A stretch of DNA of 64,000 bases from Ailurus styani (GCA_002007465.1 LNAC01000032.1:8114519-8178518), one strand, 5' to 3'. Numbered from the stretch's first letter, positions 23,541 to 35,069 are shown. Made by a program: numbers and translations. The notes: a model not told the origin generated them from the letters alone.

Positions 23541-25684
23541 TACCAGTAGGGAGGAGGGAATTGAAAGGCAAGGAATTGAAAGTCTTCGGAATTGATCCCT
23601 GAGACTAGCATTGCCCGATTGCTCCATTCATTCTTGTTCTGGGGGAAGGAAGGGCCCCTTGATCAAACAGCTATGGAATATGCTAGACTAAGAGAAAGTA
23701 AGCTGATTTCTTTACTTCAAGACTAAACAAATTTTTGTATGTTACTTTACATGGTGAAATTGAAAGCAGGGTGTATAGCAAGCAGAGTATCTCAAACATG
23801 GTTGGCCATGGGTGCTTTTTATTTTTCTTGTGACAAATACACTTTGGGAAATATTGTAATAGAAAATAGATAAAACCACTATAGGTTTTAGAGGACATAT
23901 TAAATAGTGTTTTAGGGAAATAAGTCTTCCAGAGGTAAACTGGATAAATAGAGGAATAAAGAATAGCTCTTGAAATATTTCAGGAGAGGGTTGAAGGTGG
24001 CCTCGTCTGGAGTGACAGCAATGACTTGGGAGGCTGAGGTACAGTCAAGACCTTTTTCAAACAAACAACCTAGAGGATGTGGTGGTGGATTGATTTAAAT
24101 AAAGTAATGATAAAAGTGTATGGTATGTGGTAATTGAATACAATTCTTGTCATTCTTAGTGATAAAAACGGTGAAAAATCAGAAACCAGTCCTGGGTGCA
24201 GTGTTCGAGGAGTTGGCAGGTGTGGTGGCACCACGAACAAGGCTATGCCAGCAGTGAAGCAGGGCTAGGGTTCCATGGAAGAAGATGGTGGGTTAAATAT
24301 GAGGTCAACTAGTGTAGCTGGATAGTGAGCCTGGGAGGGGAGTGGGCCCCTCGGGTTGGGGATTGTCTTGTGCCATCTGCAAGCCTTCTCTTTTGTGTAA
24401 TCAGATTGCATTGCTTTTGATTTATCTTTTTAAAAGCCTTGATGGGAGGCCATTTTTTAAAAATCTCTTCAAAGAAGTATAGAGAAACTACTCACCAATC
24501 TCATTAAATTTCACTAGACTTCTTTGAAATATATGCAGGCTGACAGTTATAGTCTAATTTCATAGCTAGAGTCAATTTTTCTCCCTTTTCTTTTCTTTTT
24601 TATCAGTGATATGTGTAAATGTATGGCATAACTTCGAAATGATTTTAAATGTTTTTGTTTTTTTAAAGATCCTTCTCACAGAGCCGTGTATTGGGCATCT
24701 CTACACATTTTGTGGGCAGACACTGTGGTGCAGAATACAGCGCTTTGATTTGTGTCAGTTTGACTTGAAATTCCTTATTAACTGATTCCATACTTCACTG
24801 GATTGTGGATAGTACAACTTCAAGGAGCTATTGTAAAATACTTTAAACTCTTGTCACCTCAAACAACAGAATCTATTCTGCTCTGTTTTCCTGTGTAACT
24901 TTAGTGTGTGCCTGTGTATGTGAGTTGTTGGTTTCTCTCTCGTCTGCCTAGGGAACTGCACACTCTTTATTGTGGTGTTAGTTAGTCCTCATTAGTACTA
25001 CGGTGAGGAAGTTATTAATCACTTCCTCTTATTTCATGGACTTGATTAAAATCAGCATGTTATGTGTTCTCAGTAGAATGTTCCACGTGCTGGCTTTTTC
25101 GTACACTGTTTCTGAGTTGTCTAACTTGCAGGCTGAAGAGGTTAATTATGGAGCCTTTTTGTTCCAGTTTTCTCTCATTAACTTTACAAAAAGGGATTAA
25201 GAAAGGAAAAAGGAGATTCCGTAGTTGTATATAGACCCCAGCTTACTTTTTTGGGGTGGAGAGTAGACATTGTCTGGTGGAGAATGAAGAAATGCATATT
25301 ACTGGACATTGGTCCTGGTGTGACTTTTCTACAAAAGGCATTTTAAGAAATAAACTTGTATACAGGAAATATGTTTTAAAGTAACACATTGGAACTGAAA
25401 ACCAGGTAGTTTAAAAGGAGAGTGATTGATATATTTCTCTAAGATTTCAAATGTTACCAATATTTGGAAAATATAATCTTGCCTTTTGCATAGGGAAGCC
25501 AATATGCAACTCAGTAAGAGACTATGATCCAACCGTCACAGGACAGAACATTTTTGATCCTATGAAAAAAGATACCAAAACCTTATCATATAAATCAAAG
25601 CTATTCTGTCTCCCTTTGATTTCACTTTTATTCTTTTAAGAATTAAAAGAGTTTTGAACTAGAAAGTATATTAACTTTTTCTTC
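23541..25684. other. Unique AT-rich DNA
   Basis: Nothing recognisable as a gene. Two GC-richer patches (23,990-24,060 and 24,190-24,390) lack coding signature. Confidence 0.5.
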
Positions 25685-25800
25685 ATTCAGGATTCAGTGA
25701 ATGAGAAGAGTGAGGGTTGGAAAGATTAAATAACCACCGAAGACCACATAGACCTAAAGAGAAGAACTGGGCTTTGATTCAGGATGTCTGACTCCCGGCC
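25685..25800 (-). mobile_element. MIR-like remnant
   Basis: GAAGACCACATAGACCTAAA, GAACTGGGCTTTGATTCAGG and TGTCTGACTCC follow the reverse complement of the MIR 5' half. Confidence 0.65.
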
Positions 25801-26410
25801 AAGGATTATTAACCACATATTTATTTTCACAGCCCTGTTCTGTAACTCAGTGTGTTATTTCTCAGCCTAGAGCCCATAGGTGGCTGAGAATGGGTAGTAT
25901 TTTCTATATCCTTTGGTGTGCCATAAGAACATGGGCTTTGTTTATGAGGATGTGTGTGCATGCATGCACAGACTTGTGTGTATATGTGCACGTGTATCGT
26001 GTAATGGAGGCAGCTGTGTGACACATTGATGGGGTGAAAATTGGGCCATTTTAGGAAGATGAGCAGAAGGGGGAAAAAGGAAGATTATTCTAATTTGGAG
26101 ATTGTGAAGCTGGAATATAAGAGAAAAGAGTTTTGTTTTAAATGTTTTCCAAATTCTTGAAGCACTCCTGATTTAGAGCCACCACAATGCTCACCATCAG
26201 CCTTTCTGTTCACTTTAACCCAGTTATATTCCACTGCACAGGTGGCTGCCATATTAGTGGGTTATTATAGACGATAGATTCAGCAGCAGCAGGACCCCCC
26301 GTTCAAGGGCTCAGGAACACCAGTTTCTTGATTTAATTCTAGTAATGACGCATACATATAGCCTGGAAGTCATGTGAATCCATGACGTGAGAAATGGGTG
26401 GAGAATCCAG

Positions 26411-26612
26411 GGTTTTTTTTAAGATTTTATTTATTTATGAGAGAGAGAGAGAGAGACAGTGCATGCCTGAATGTGGGGGAGGGGTGGAGGGAGAAGAAGA
26501 AGAAGCAGACTCCCCACTAAGCGCAGAGCCTGATGCAAGACTCAATCCAGGACCCTGAGATCCTGATCTGAGCTGGAGGCAGATGTTTAACTGACTGAGC
26601 CACCAGAGCACC
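26411..26612 (-). mobile_element. CAN-SINE, older subtype
   Basis: On the minus strand: GGTGCTCTGGTGGCTCAGTC head, then CT-rich segment and (AAAT)n tail. Target-site duplication GTGGAGAATCCAG at 26,398-26,410 and 26,613-26,625. The same-strand young SINE follows 80 bp on. Confidence 0.93.
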
Positions 26613-26692
26613 GTGGAGAATCCAGTTTTCCTATTATTTGTTAAGCCTGTATTTTTCATATTGAACAATCTTCAAACCCCTGGAGTATTTAT

Positions 26693-26906
26693 TTTATTTT
26701 ATTTTATTTTTTTTAAAGATTTTATTTATTCATTTGACACACAGAGAGAGATTACAAGTAGGCAGAGAGGCAGGCAGAGAGAGAGGAGAGAGGAGGAAGC
26801 AGGCTCCCTGCTGAGCAGAGAGCCCGATGTGGGCCTCTATCCGAGGACCCTGGGATCATGACCTGAGCCGAAGGCAGCGGCTTTAACCCACTGAGCCACC
26901 CAGGCA
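26693..26906 (-). mobile_element. CAN-SINE, young subtype
   Basis: Minus-strand GGTGCCTGGGTGGCTCAGTG head; the tail is extended by (AAAAT)n, seen as TTTTATTTTATTTTATTTT at its left edge. Target-site duplication CCCCTGGAGTATTTAT at both ends (left copy 26,677-26,692). Confidence 0.95.
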
Positions 26907-27599
26907 CCCCCCTGGAGTATTTATGCATCATTTCTATTCTCTGGAACCTGGTTCCCCAGGATTTGACCTTTCTTATTTCTCTCCAGACCTTTTTTTAATT
27001 TTAGCTAGTATCATATCTGTCTTCAATTGGAGATAGTGGGCTTTTTTTGTTTTTGTTTTTTAATGTAATTTCTGGGCTTTCTTACATAAGTAAGTTTTGT
27101 GCCTTAATTAGATTTTTAAAAATAATTGATTAAGATTGTATCTTTAATTGCTAGTGTATCTCCACTTGGTACCTAATATAATGCCTACTGTAGTTGGTAG
27201 TAAATAAATTGTTAATGAACTGATGACTGTCTGTAAATATTCACCTACTCTAGGTGTTTCTACTATGATTTTTTTAAGAATCCCTCATGCTTAAACATTT
27301 TCACATTTATCTGATATGACTTAAGATATGTAATTATGAGTATATCTGGGGATAGGGAAAGGAAATATTTTGTAGGCAGAGCAAAGAAACAGGGAAACTA
27401 AATAATTGATATGAAGCCATTGGGTTAGCTCCAAAATATAAAGGAATTATGACTGTGTCACATAATTAACAGTGATCCTGAGTGAATTTTATCTGAAAAT
27501 ACTATTTTGATCATATACTATGATATTTGTTCAGTTATACTTACTTACCAATTTGCCACTGATTATACATGTTAATGAATTCATTTTAGTTTAAAAGCT

Positions 27600-27740
27600 T
27601 GGTTAGTAGAGCCAGATTTTTTAGGTTTGAATTGAATCCTCCACTTACAGACCTCGTGCTTTTTGATAAATTATTTGGCCCTGTATTTGGGGTTAGGTAT
27701 TTTTCTTCACATGTAAATAAGGATTTATAGATGAAGTAGA
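27600..27740 (+). mobile_element. MIR-like remnant
   Basis: AGAGCCAGATTTTTTAGGTT, TTGAATCCTCCACTTACAGA and TTGATAAATTATTTGGCCCT follow the MIR 5' half. Diverged. Confidence 0.55.
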
Positions 27741-27949
27741 TTCCAATAGTAGATTCAACCTGACGGAATTGTTGTCACATTATATTTCTAAAGTTTTTAG
27801 AACCCACCTGGCCAATAATAGTAAGCATTGGATTAATATTGACAATTATTATAGAAAACTGGAAGATCCCAGAATATAATGTCAATCTAATGTTCTCTTC
27901 TGTCATTATTTGGTGATTTGGTTTTAGGTTTTAAAAAGTCTTTTTAAAA

Positions 27950-28020
27950 TGTTCGTCCTTTCATTGAACAGATATTTCGCGAGCGATGGCTTTGTGTTAG
28001 GGATAGCAATAATACCGACC
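27950..28020 (-). mobile_element. Possible L2 end fragment
   Basis: TTTCATTGAACAGATATTTC followed by GGGATAGCAATAAT resembles the reversed L2 terminus (…ttgttgaatgaa). Very short. Confidence 0.35.
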
Positions 28021-28177
28021 CTCACATCAGCAGCCCTTATATGGATTATCTTATGTGTCTTTCCTGTCAAAATTAGGAGGTAGCTAAGAAAAAAGATAGT
28101 GCCGGTTTATGGATGTGGTAATTTTTCATAAAGATGCAAAAGCGTACCTCATTATAGGAAATAAGGCTTAGGCCATT

Positions 28178-28180
<3 letters not shown>

Positions 28181-28227
<47 letters not shown>
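28181..28227. repeat. (CT)n microsatellite, about 23 units
   Basis: Uninterrupted CT run ending against the T run of the adjacent minus-strand SINE. It lies between the SINE tail and its left target-site duplication. Confidence 0.95.
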
Positions 28228-28239
<12 letters not shown>

Positions 28240-28413
28240 GATTTTGTTCATTTATTTGAGAAAGAGCAGAAGCAGGAGAGAAGGGCAAAGGCAGAGGGAG
28301 AAGCAGACTTCTCACTGAATGGAGAGCCAGATGTGGGATTTGATCCCAGAACCTTGGGATCATGATCCAGCCAAAGGCAGAGGTTTAAGGGACTGAGCCA
28401 GCCAAACGCCCAA
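28185..28413 (-). mobile_element. CAN-SINE, older diverged copy, with (GA)n beyond its A tail
   Basis: Minus-strand head GGGCGTTTGGCTGGCTCAGT is mutated. Target-site duplication about CATTGTTCTCT (left) versus CATTATTCTCT (right, from 28,416). In SINE sense, the order is body, A tail, (GA)n, duplication. Confidence 0.88.
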
Positions 28414-29384
28414 GTCATTATTCTCTTCACTCTGCCGCACCATCTCATCAGGGGACACGTTTGCTCACACTCCCCTGGAGCTTACTGTAGCCTCTGCAGA
28501 TTTCTATGTGGATCCTGTGGATCTTGGGGAAGTGTCCATTCTGGTTTGGTTTTCTAGGGTTGGACCACAGTAATTCCACCCTTAGGTTTATTTGTTACTG
28601 TTTTTTTAACGTTTGGGAGGCTTTTCTGAATATCGCCAAATTTTGCATTTTTAAAATAAATTGAAAATACTTGATTTATTCCCAAACCATTTTAATATTT
28701 CTGATGTATCTTTTTATCCTTTTGTGTCTTTGGCTTATCCAAATCCTCGTTTCCTTTTAAAATTTTTTTCTTTTTTGCATATCCAAATTCCCAGCACTCC
28801 AAATTTAAATTCAAAGATCAAACCGTTTATTTTTCTTTCAACACAGACAGAAATTGGAATAAGGAAGAGAAAAAAAGTAAAACTGCCCATCAGACATGTA
28901 ATGGGCCTCTCTAATAGACCTGATTGAATTGATTACTCTAGCAGTTCACCCACTGGAATAAAAAGCGTAGGGCACTCATCATTTAGTTATAAATTTATTC
29001 CTTGCGAAGAGCCACATCCCGTTAATTTTATGTAATTTGGTTATTCCCAGTAGCTGTTGGTTTTGTGTGGTGCTGTTCTCTTGAGAAAGGAGAACTCTAT
29101 GGTGTGCATAAAGTTTAAAGGGCCAGATTTTCAGAGCGTTCACAGTCTTAACCGTTGCTTTGATTATACTTGTAATCTCACTCAGAGATGCTTTCCTCTT
29201 CTGTATTTCTGGACACAAGTATATAGAGAAGCGTAGAGTAAAATGATGTGCAAACCAGCTATTGTGTTCCAGAGGCTTGCTATAGCTTTCTTTTACCCTA
29301 AATCTCCTTAATCAAAACTATTCTAGCTTAAATTCACTAAAGATCTAGCTGATGTCAGTGTGCAGTAAAATGTGTTTGAACCCA

Positions 29385-29556
29385 TGGGGGTGCCTGGGTA
29401 GCTCAGTCGGTTAAGCGTCTGCCTTTGGCTCAGGCCATGATCCCAGGGTCCTGGGACTGAGTCCCGTGTCAGCCTGCCTGCTCAGTGGAGAGCCTGCTGC
29501 TCCCCCTGCTTGTGCTCTCTCTCTGCCAAATAAATTAAAATAAAACCTTTAAAAGG
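29385..29556 (+). mobile_element. CAN-SINE, older subtype
   Basis: GGGGGTGCCTGGGTAGCTCA head, TTAAGCGTCTGCC box, short tail AAATAAATTAAAATAAAA. Exact 18-bp target-site duplication AAAATGTGTTTGAACCCA at 29,367-29,384 and 29,557-29,574. Confidence 0.95.
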
Positions 29557-29574
29557 AAAATGTGTTTGAACCCA

Positions 29575-31136
29575 CCCTACCTTGACCTCCACCATTGCCT
29601 CAGGGGAGCTGCATTTTAACTCTTATTATGCTAAAGTGTGAGATTTTGGCTTGACTTGACATGCGGGTAGAATTCCTGTTGGAACCTAATCCCTACAGGA
29701 CTAAGGATTTTGAGGAGTCAGTTCTAACTAGTGTTGGCACATCAACTTCTCATTGGAAGTGCCTATTCTTATTCAAGGGCCATGGCAGCCTCCATAGGTC
29801 TTCAGTTTTATCTTAATAGTACGATTGGAGAAGAGTTAGGAAAGCAGAGCTGAATCATTAAAATGGTCATTTTTAACATTTTCCGATCTTGTGAATTTGT
29901 ATTTAACCATTATTCTCATGTCCCCTGTGTACTTGCTTTTCTCCATTGCTTCTTTTGCTTCCAAATTGTGGTAATTAAATATCCTCACTCTATATCCTCT
30001 CCCTTTTCTGGATGGAAACGTTTTCTTCTGGAATCGCTTTTCTTCTGTTTGTAAATACACTTTTAAATTTATTTTGTGCTTTATGTGTTTGCTTTAAATG
30101 AGACGGTTGAGATTTTGACACTATTGAGAAAGAGAAAGGGAGTCATCAACAGTGACAGTCATCAAAAGTGCTTTACTGCTTTAGGGAATAATACTGAACA
30201 CAATGTTTAAGTTTTGTCGTAGAGTAGAATTCAGGGAGACCGTGGCATTTTAAGAAAATTATTTATTTATTTGCTTCTGATGTGAGGAAGATGTTTCCAT
30301 TTGCATTGAATAAGGCCCACAGGAGGACAGAACAATCTAAGTTACTTACATATGTAATCTCTTGCTGTTATTGTTTTAAGTTCTGCTTCTAGGATTCAGT
30401 AACTTCTCACAATCTGTTTCCTGACCTTCACTAAACTTTCTTTGAATAATAGTGTTAGTAGATAGAGGAAGTCAATTTAATTGTCAGCAATACATGTGTG
30501 TTTCATTTATACTAGGGTGGACTGGCAAACAGGAGGATGGTTACGTTAGAGTTTTGATCCTAAAAATAATTATGAGTCATCAAAGTGCCAGTAAAGCAAT
30601 AATTGTGTGAGGCATTCAAAACATCTTAGGTCAGAGAGAGAATTAAGTCTCAGAGGGCTAGTTGAAGGATAGGTGGTAGGATATATTTGAGAACATAATT
30701 CTAGTTTCTGGTGAACAGAGGACATTCTTTTTTTTGCATCCATTAAAACTGAAGAGCTTCCCACCAAAACAATTAAAATTCTAGCTTGTGGTCGGAGATA
30801 AATAAAATATTGATTTTTGAAGTAGAGAAACTATGATTTTTGAGTCCAACTCTTTAAGCTATGTACTCGAAGACTGTAAATAGCCCCAAGGGAGCTTAGT
30901 ATTTTATACGGAGGAAAATAAGCATGACTGTATTTCCCTCTCCTCCATTTTTAGTATTTCCCTTTATTTGTTGATCTTCAAGCTAAAACTTTTTTTTCCC
31001 CTGATGTATCCCTTTTTTTAAATCACTTTACGTAATAAAACTAGAATTCATTAAAGTTGGTAAGCTATTCTTTTAATTTAAAAATAATATTAATTTCTTT
31101 TAAAGAAACTGAATTCTTTATTTCTTGAATTATATC
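29575..31136. other. Unique AT-rich DNA
   Basis: No gene recognised. Nothing beyond chance short frames, for example around 29,836-30,060 on both strands. Confidence 0.5.
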
Positions 31137-31339
31137 TTTTTTTTTTTAAGATCTTATTTATTTATTTGAGAGAGAGAATGAGAGAGAGAGAGAAAGAGAG
31201 CATGAGAGGGGGGAGTCAGAGGGAGAAGCAGGCTCTCCCCGATGAACAGGGAGCCCTATGTGGGACTTGATCCTGGGACTCCAGGATCATGACCTGAGCT
31301 GAAGGCTGTCGCTTAACCAACTAAGCCACTCAGGCACCC
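31137..31339 (-). mobile_element. CAN-SINE, older subtype
   Basis: Minus-strand head GGTGCCTGAGTGGCTTAGTT, GGGACTTGATCC middle, (GAGA)n and T-rich tail. Target-site duplication TGAATTATATC (left) versus TGAACTAAACC or TGAATTAAATC (right). Its head is part of a 61-bp tandem duplication. Confidence 0.92.
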
Positions 31340-31432
31340 ATGAACTAAACCATTTTTGCCTGTAAGTAGTCATTTAACCAACTGAGCCACCCAGGCACCC
31401 ATGAATTAAATCATTTTTGCCTGTAAGTAAAT
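31311..31432. repeat. 61-bp tandem duplication spanning a SINE head and its flank
   Basis: Unit one (about 31,311-31,371) and unit two (31,372-31,432) both read TTAACCAACT(A/G)AGCCAC then CCATTTTTGCCTGTAAGTA. They differ at a handful of sites, so the duplication is not recent. The second unit retains the ancestral-looking AGCCACCCAGGCACCC. Confidence 0.9.
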
Positions 31433-31714
31433 ATTAGGTCCATTCTTATGGAAAAAAATGTAGCTGAGTGTGGAAGTTTAAAAGAAGTGGATTGGTCCAA
31501 GACATCTATTTTAACCATTTATTATTTTCCCCATTAAAAAGTAGTAACTTTTTAAAGATTTCTATAGCATTAATGTCATAAGACTTTTAATTGGTTTGCA
31601 GTCTCAGCAAAGAGCAAGATATTAAATCAGTTCAGGTAGTAAATATTTATTTATTTTTTCTGGGATAGTAATAATTTTTGTTTGACAACTTAACATTAAA
31701 TAAGTAGTGAAATG

Positions 31715-31902
31715 GGGGGCCCCTGGGTGGCTTAGTTGGTTAAGCATCTGCCTTGGGCTCAGGTCATGATCCTGGGGTCCGAGGATCAAGTCCCGAATTA
31801 GGCTCCTTGCTCAGTGGGGGGTCTGCTTCTCCCTCTCCTTCTTCCTGCCATTCTGCCTACTTGTGCTCTCTCTGTCAAATAAATAAATAAAATCTTAAAA
31901 AA
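31715..31902 (+). mobile_element. CAN-SINE, older subtype
   Basis: Head GGGGCCCCTGGGTGGCTTAG, TTAAGCATCTGCC box, AAATAAATAAATAAAATCTT tail. Exact target-site duplication AAATAAGTAGTGAAATG at 31,698-31,714 and 31,903-31,919. Faces the minus-strand SINE 375 bp upstream. Confidence 0.95.
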
Positions 31903-32049
31903 AAATAAGTAGTGAAATGAAATAGTATGACTATTTTTGAAGCTTATTCACATATTTTTATTATGAGTGTAACTGGTGGCTTATGCTCTAAGAATGTTTT
32001 CCTTTTGGGAGAAGGTAGGTATGGAACTAGTGGCAAAACCATCCACATA

Positions 32050-32440
32050 TTCTACAAATATTTGTTAGGTGAGTTGCTGGGTGAGCCTGAGAATTGTGTG
32101 TAGCAGGTGAGCACCTTCGGGACCCACACCTATGAGGTCTGATGGCAATGAGGATCGAACTGTGATGCACTTGTGGTAGGGGTGTGAACCAGGCCCACAG
32201 TGAGCCGTGTCGCTGGGACGGCCCTTCACAGTTGTCCTGAATCCTGGCAAGGAGACTGGGTCTTTGGGACCCTGCATTGACCAGGGAAGTGATGTGACCC
32301 AGGAGTGGTGCATTTATGTGCAGCCATTAGCCAGTGCTCCTGGAAGAGGTAGAGGTGGGGGGAGCAGATGAGCCTTGATTCTGAAAGGGAGTCCTGACCA
32401 GAGGATCTGGATGGTTCATTGGAGCATCTACTGTAGTTGC
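32050..32440. other. GC-richer unique block
   Basis: About 390 bp less AT-rich than the neighbourhood, with several CpGs (for example near 32,117 and 32,210). No recognisable protein, promoter or repeat. Open frames of about 80-108 codons on the minus strand partly read through the neighbouring L2 and are not convincing. Confidence 0.35.
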
Positions 32441-32454
32441 CCACCAATAATCTG

Positions 32455-32600
32455 ACTGTGACGTAGGCACTAAGGACACCGTGTTGTGCAAAAGCAGACG
32501 TGCTCTGTTCTTTCCAGAAGCTGATGTCTAATAGGGAAGAAGCATTATTCAAAAAGATATAAACAAAAGCAGACTTGTGGTCGTTATTGATGCTACTACA
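32455..32600 (-). mobile_element. L2 LINE remnant
   Basis: GTAGGCACTAAGGACACCGT, AGAAGCTGATGTCTAATAGG follow reversed L2 3' wording (total, supply, position). Confidence 0.6.
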
Positions 32601-32660
32601 TGGTATTATGAAAGCCTATATTAAGAAGCTAAGAATTATGAAGCTATAGGGAAATACTTT

Positions 32661-32867
32661 AAAAATTTTTTTTAAAGATTTATTTATTTATTTGAGAGAG
32701 AGAGGTAGAGACAGAGAGAGAGTGAGTGTGCCAGCTGGAGGATGGTGAGCAGAGGGGAAGCAGACTTCCTGCTGAGTGGGGCTTGATTTCCCCACTGGGA
32801 GTGCATGACCTGAGCTGAAACCAAGCAAGCACCAATGGCTTAACCAACTGAGCCCCCCAGGCACCCC
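32661..32867 (-). mobile_element. CAN-SINE, older subtype
   Basis: Minus-strand head GGGTGCCTGGGGGGCTCAGT, then a (CTCT)n segment and an (AAAT)n tail. The target-site duplication is unclear (GAAATACTTT versus AAAATATGTTT). Confidence 0.88.
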
Positions 32868-33309
32868 GGCTAAAATATGTTTCAGATGTATATTGATGGT
32901 CAGCCTGATCCTTTTGCAAGTTCATTACTGATTTGCTTTCTCTACTATATGCTTATCTTGTATTATATTTTTCATGCTATTTTGTGGAGACATTGTTTAA
33001 CTACTCAGTAACTGAGACTCCGCATGAACACCCAAACCCTCTACTCCCCAGAATACTGGGTAAGTCTGATTCAGATAATTCAGCCGACACAATGATGGTG
33101 TTGCATTCACCCATTCATAGGAAAGCATTTCTGTATGCATGTTAGACTTGATGAGTTAGGAAATCACAGTTGCAGTTGTGATTATTTTCTGTTGGACCTG
33201 AGGTTTCAGGAGAAATGGTATCTTCAAATGAATAGAAAAAAGATAGGCGAGGCCACTTTTTAATAATAATTTTAATTATAATTAAAATAATAATAACTAT
33301 GACTTTTGA

Positions 33310-33520
33310 TTATAATCATTTAGTTGCTAAGTGCTTTATAAGGATTATGATATTTAATTCTTATTAGGCCAGTGTTCTAAGAAGCTTACATAGATTATGT
33401 GATATGATCTTCAAAATATCTCTAGGAAGTAAGTTCTATTATTATCCTCACTTTATAGGTGAGGACACTAAAACTAGAGTCTTCACAAAACTAGTAAGCA
33501 GAAGAGTCAAAATTTTGTTT
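33310..33520 (-). mobile_element. MIR SINE remnant
   Basis: TAAGTGCTTTATAAGGATTA, TATTATTATCCTCACTTTAT and AGGTGAGGACACTAAAACTA are reversed MIR in order. Fairly complete. Confidence 0.8.
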
Positions 33521-33669
33521 TTAAATGGCCATCTGAGCCCAGAGCTTTTCTTAGGGACATATTATGTTGATTTGAAATGATGTATTGGTAGTAGAAAATT
33601 CAAGGGTGGTTGAAAAATAAGTGTCCTCAATTCGGAGGGAAAAAAAACAACTTGAAAAAAAGTGCTCTG

Positions 33670-33865
33670 GGCACCTGGCTGGCTCAGTGGGTTAAAGCCT
33701 CTGCTTTCAGCTCAGGTCATGATCTCAGGGTCCTGGGATCGAGGCCCGCATCGGGCTCCCTGCTCAGCGGGGAGCCTGCTTCCCCCACCCCTCTCTCTCT
33801 GCCTGCCTCTCTGTTCCTTGTGATCTCTCTCCCTCTGTGAAATAAATAAATAAAATCTTAAAAAA
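33670..33865 (+). mobile_element. CAN-SINE, young subtype, nested beside an L1 end
   Basis: GGCACCTGGCTGGCTCAGTG head, GGGTTAAAGCCTCTGC, GGATCGAGGCCCGCATCGGG. Target-site duplication AAAAAAAGTGCTCTG at 33,655-33,669 and 33,866-33,880. It inserted into the left target duplication of the L1 fragment that follows. Confidence 0.95.
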
Positions 33866-33880
33866 AAAAAAAGTGCTCTG

Positions 33881-33973
33881 TGGTGAGTGCTGTGAATTGT
33901 GTAAGACTGATGATTCACAGACCTGTGCCCCTGAAGCAAATAATACATTGTATGTTAGTTAAAAAAAAAAAAA
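33881..33973 (+). mobile_element. L1 3'-end fragment (carnivore type)
   Basis: GACTGATGATTCACAGACCT, CCTGAAGCAAATAATACATT, then GTTAGTT and a 13-A tail is the usual end of carnivore L1. Only about 80 bp before the tail. It is followed by AAAAAGTGCTGT, a near copy of the upstream AAAAAGTGCTCT. Confidence 0.85.
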
Positions 33974-34074
33974 GTGCTGTCTTGCCTTATACAGATGGTG
34001 GAATTTAATAAGTGTATCAAGGCAAGGCCTTGGCCATCCTCCGTTCTTATACTTGCTCCCCACTATCATTCTCT

Positions 34075-34640
34075 ACGTGGCAAAGAGAGATTTTCTGTTG
34101 GATCTTATTACGCCCCTACCTAAATCCTATTTAGGCTTCCTGTATACTTGAATTTACATTCTTTGGTGCTGACGCATTCCACCACAGATGATGTCCCCAC
34201 TCCCGCCCCCTTCAACTTTGCCCCTGTCAACAAGGTTTCTTTCAGTTCTTCTAAATGCTAAGCTCTTTCCCCCCTGAGACTTTTGCACTTGCTGTCTTCT
34301 ATGCCTAGAATGTGTTTCCTTCTGCTTTTCACATGACTGAGTTTTACTCATTCTTCAGATCTTGACTGAAATGTCACTTCCTCAGCAGAGCCTGTCCTGA
34401 CCATATTATTTAAAGTTGGTTTCCCCTTTTACTCACTATCTTTGCACTTCATTTCCTTTGTAGTACTTGCCATAAATGGTGATTATTTTATTTGTTCCTT
34501 TGGTTATTTGTTATCTGGGTCCTCTACAATGCTACAAATTCTGGGAGTTCAGGGCTGGTGTCAGTCTTTTCCCTTTGTTCTCTCAGAGTCTGGTGGAGTC
34601 CATGTTCTGTGTCCTTTGAATGAATCATCATCTGTGGTAA
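34075..34640 (+). mobile_element. L2 LINE 3' fragment
   Basis: GATCTTATTACGCCCCTACC, CCTAGAATGTGTTTCCTTCT, TCTTGACTGAAATGTCACTT, CAGAGCCTGTCCTGACCATA and a TTTGAATGAATCATCA end follow L2 3' sequence in order over about 560 bp. Coding capacity is lost. Confidence 0.85.
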
Positions 34641-34753
34641 TGTAATGGTCTTTCTAGTCAAGCCATGGTGAATTTGACTTTTGTACTTGCTCTTCCTTTT
34701 TTTTTGGATCCTTTAAAGGCAGAACATAGATTTAAATTTAAATACAGAAAACA

Positions 34754-34842
34754 TGGGGCACCAGTCATTAAGCGTCTGCCTTTGGCTCAGGTCATGATCC
34801 CAGAGTCCTGGGAACAAGCCCCGCATTGGGCTCCCTGCTGGG
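34754..34842 (+). mobile_element. Partial CAN-SINE lacking part of its head and its whole tail
   Basis: GGGGCACC, then ATTAAGCGTCTGCCTTTGGC to TTGGGCTCCCTGCTG. The GGGTGGCTCAG box is mostly missing, and the CT-rich segment and A tail are absent. It joins directly to the L1 fragment at 34,845. No duplication found. Confidence 0.9.
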
Positions 34843-34844
34843 AT

Positions 34845-35069
34845 GAGTGAAATCCTATGGTATTTGGCTTTTTCTGACTTATTTTGCTTAGCATAATACT
34901 GTCTAGCTCCATCCATGTCTTGACAATATTTCATTCTTTTTTATGGCTGAGTAATATTCCATTGTATATCTGTACCACTTCTTCTTTATCTATTCGTCAG
35001 TCGATGGACACATAGGATCTTTCCATAATTTGAGTACTGTTGATAATGCCACTATAAACATCAGGACAT
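34845..35069 (-). mobile_element. L1 ORF2-end fragment
   Basis: The plus strand reads TGGCTGAGTAATATTCCATT and CTTCTTTATCTATTCGTCAG, the reversed end of mammalian L1 ORF2 (…WKEPKCPS, then the region before the 3' UTR). It lacks the 3' UTR and is joined to a broken SINE, so it is a deletion or recombination remnant. Confidence 0.85.

Noticed and set aside
32226..32552. 108-codon minus-strand open frame
   Set aside because: Its first third is reversed L2 sequence; the rest is unrecognisable GC-richer DNA.
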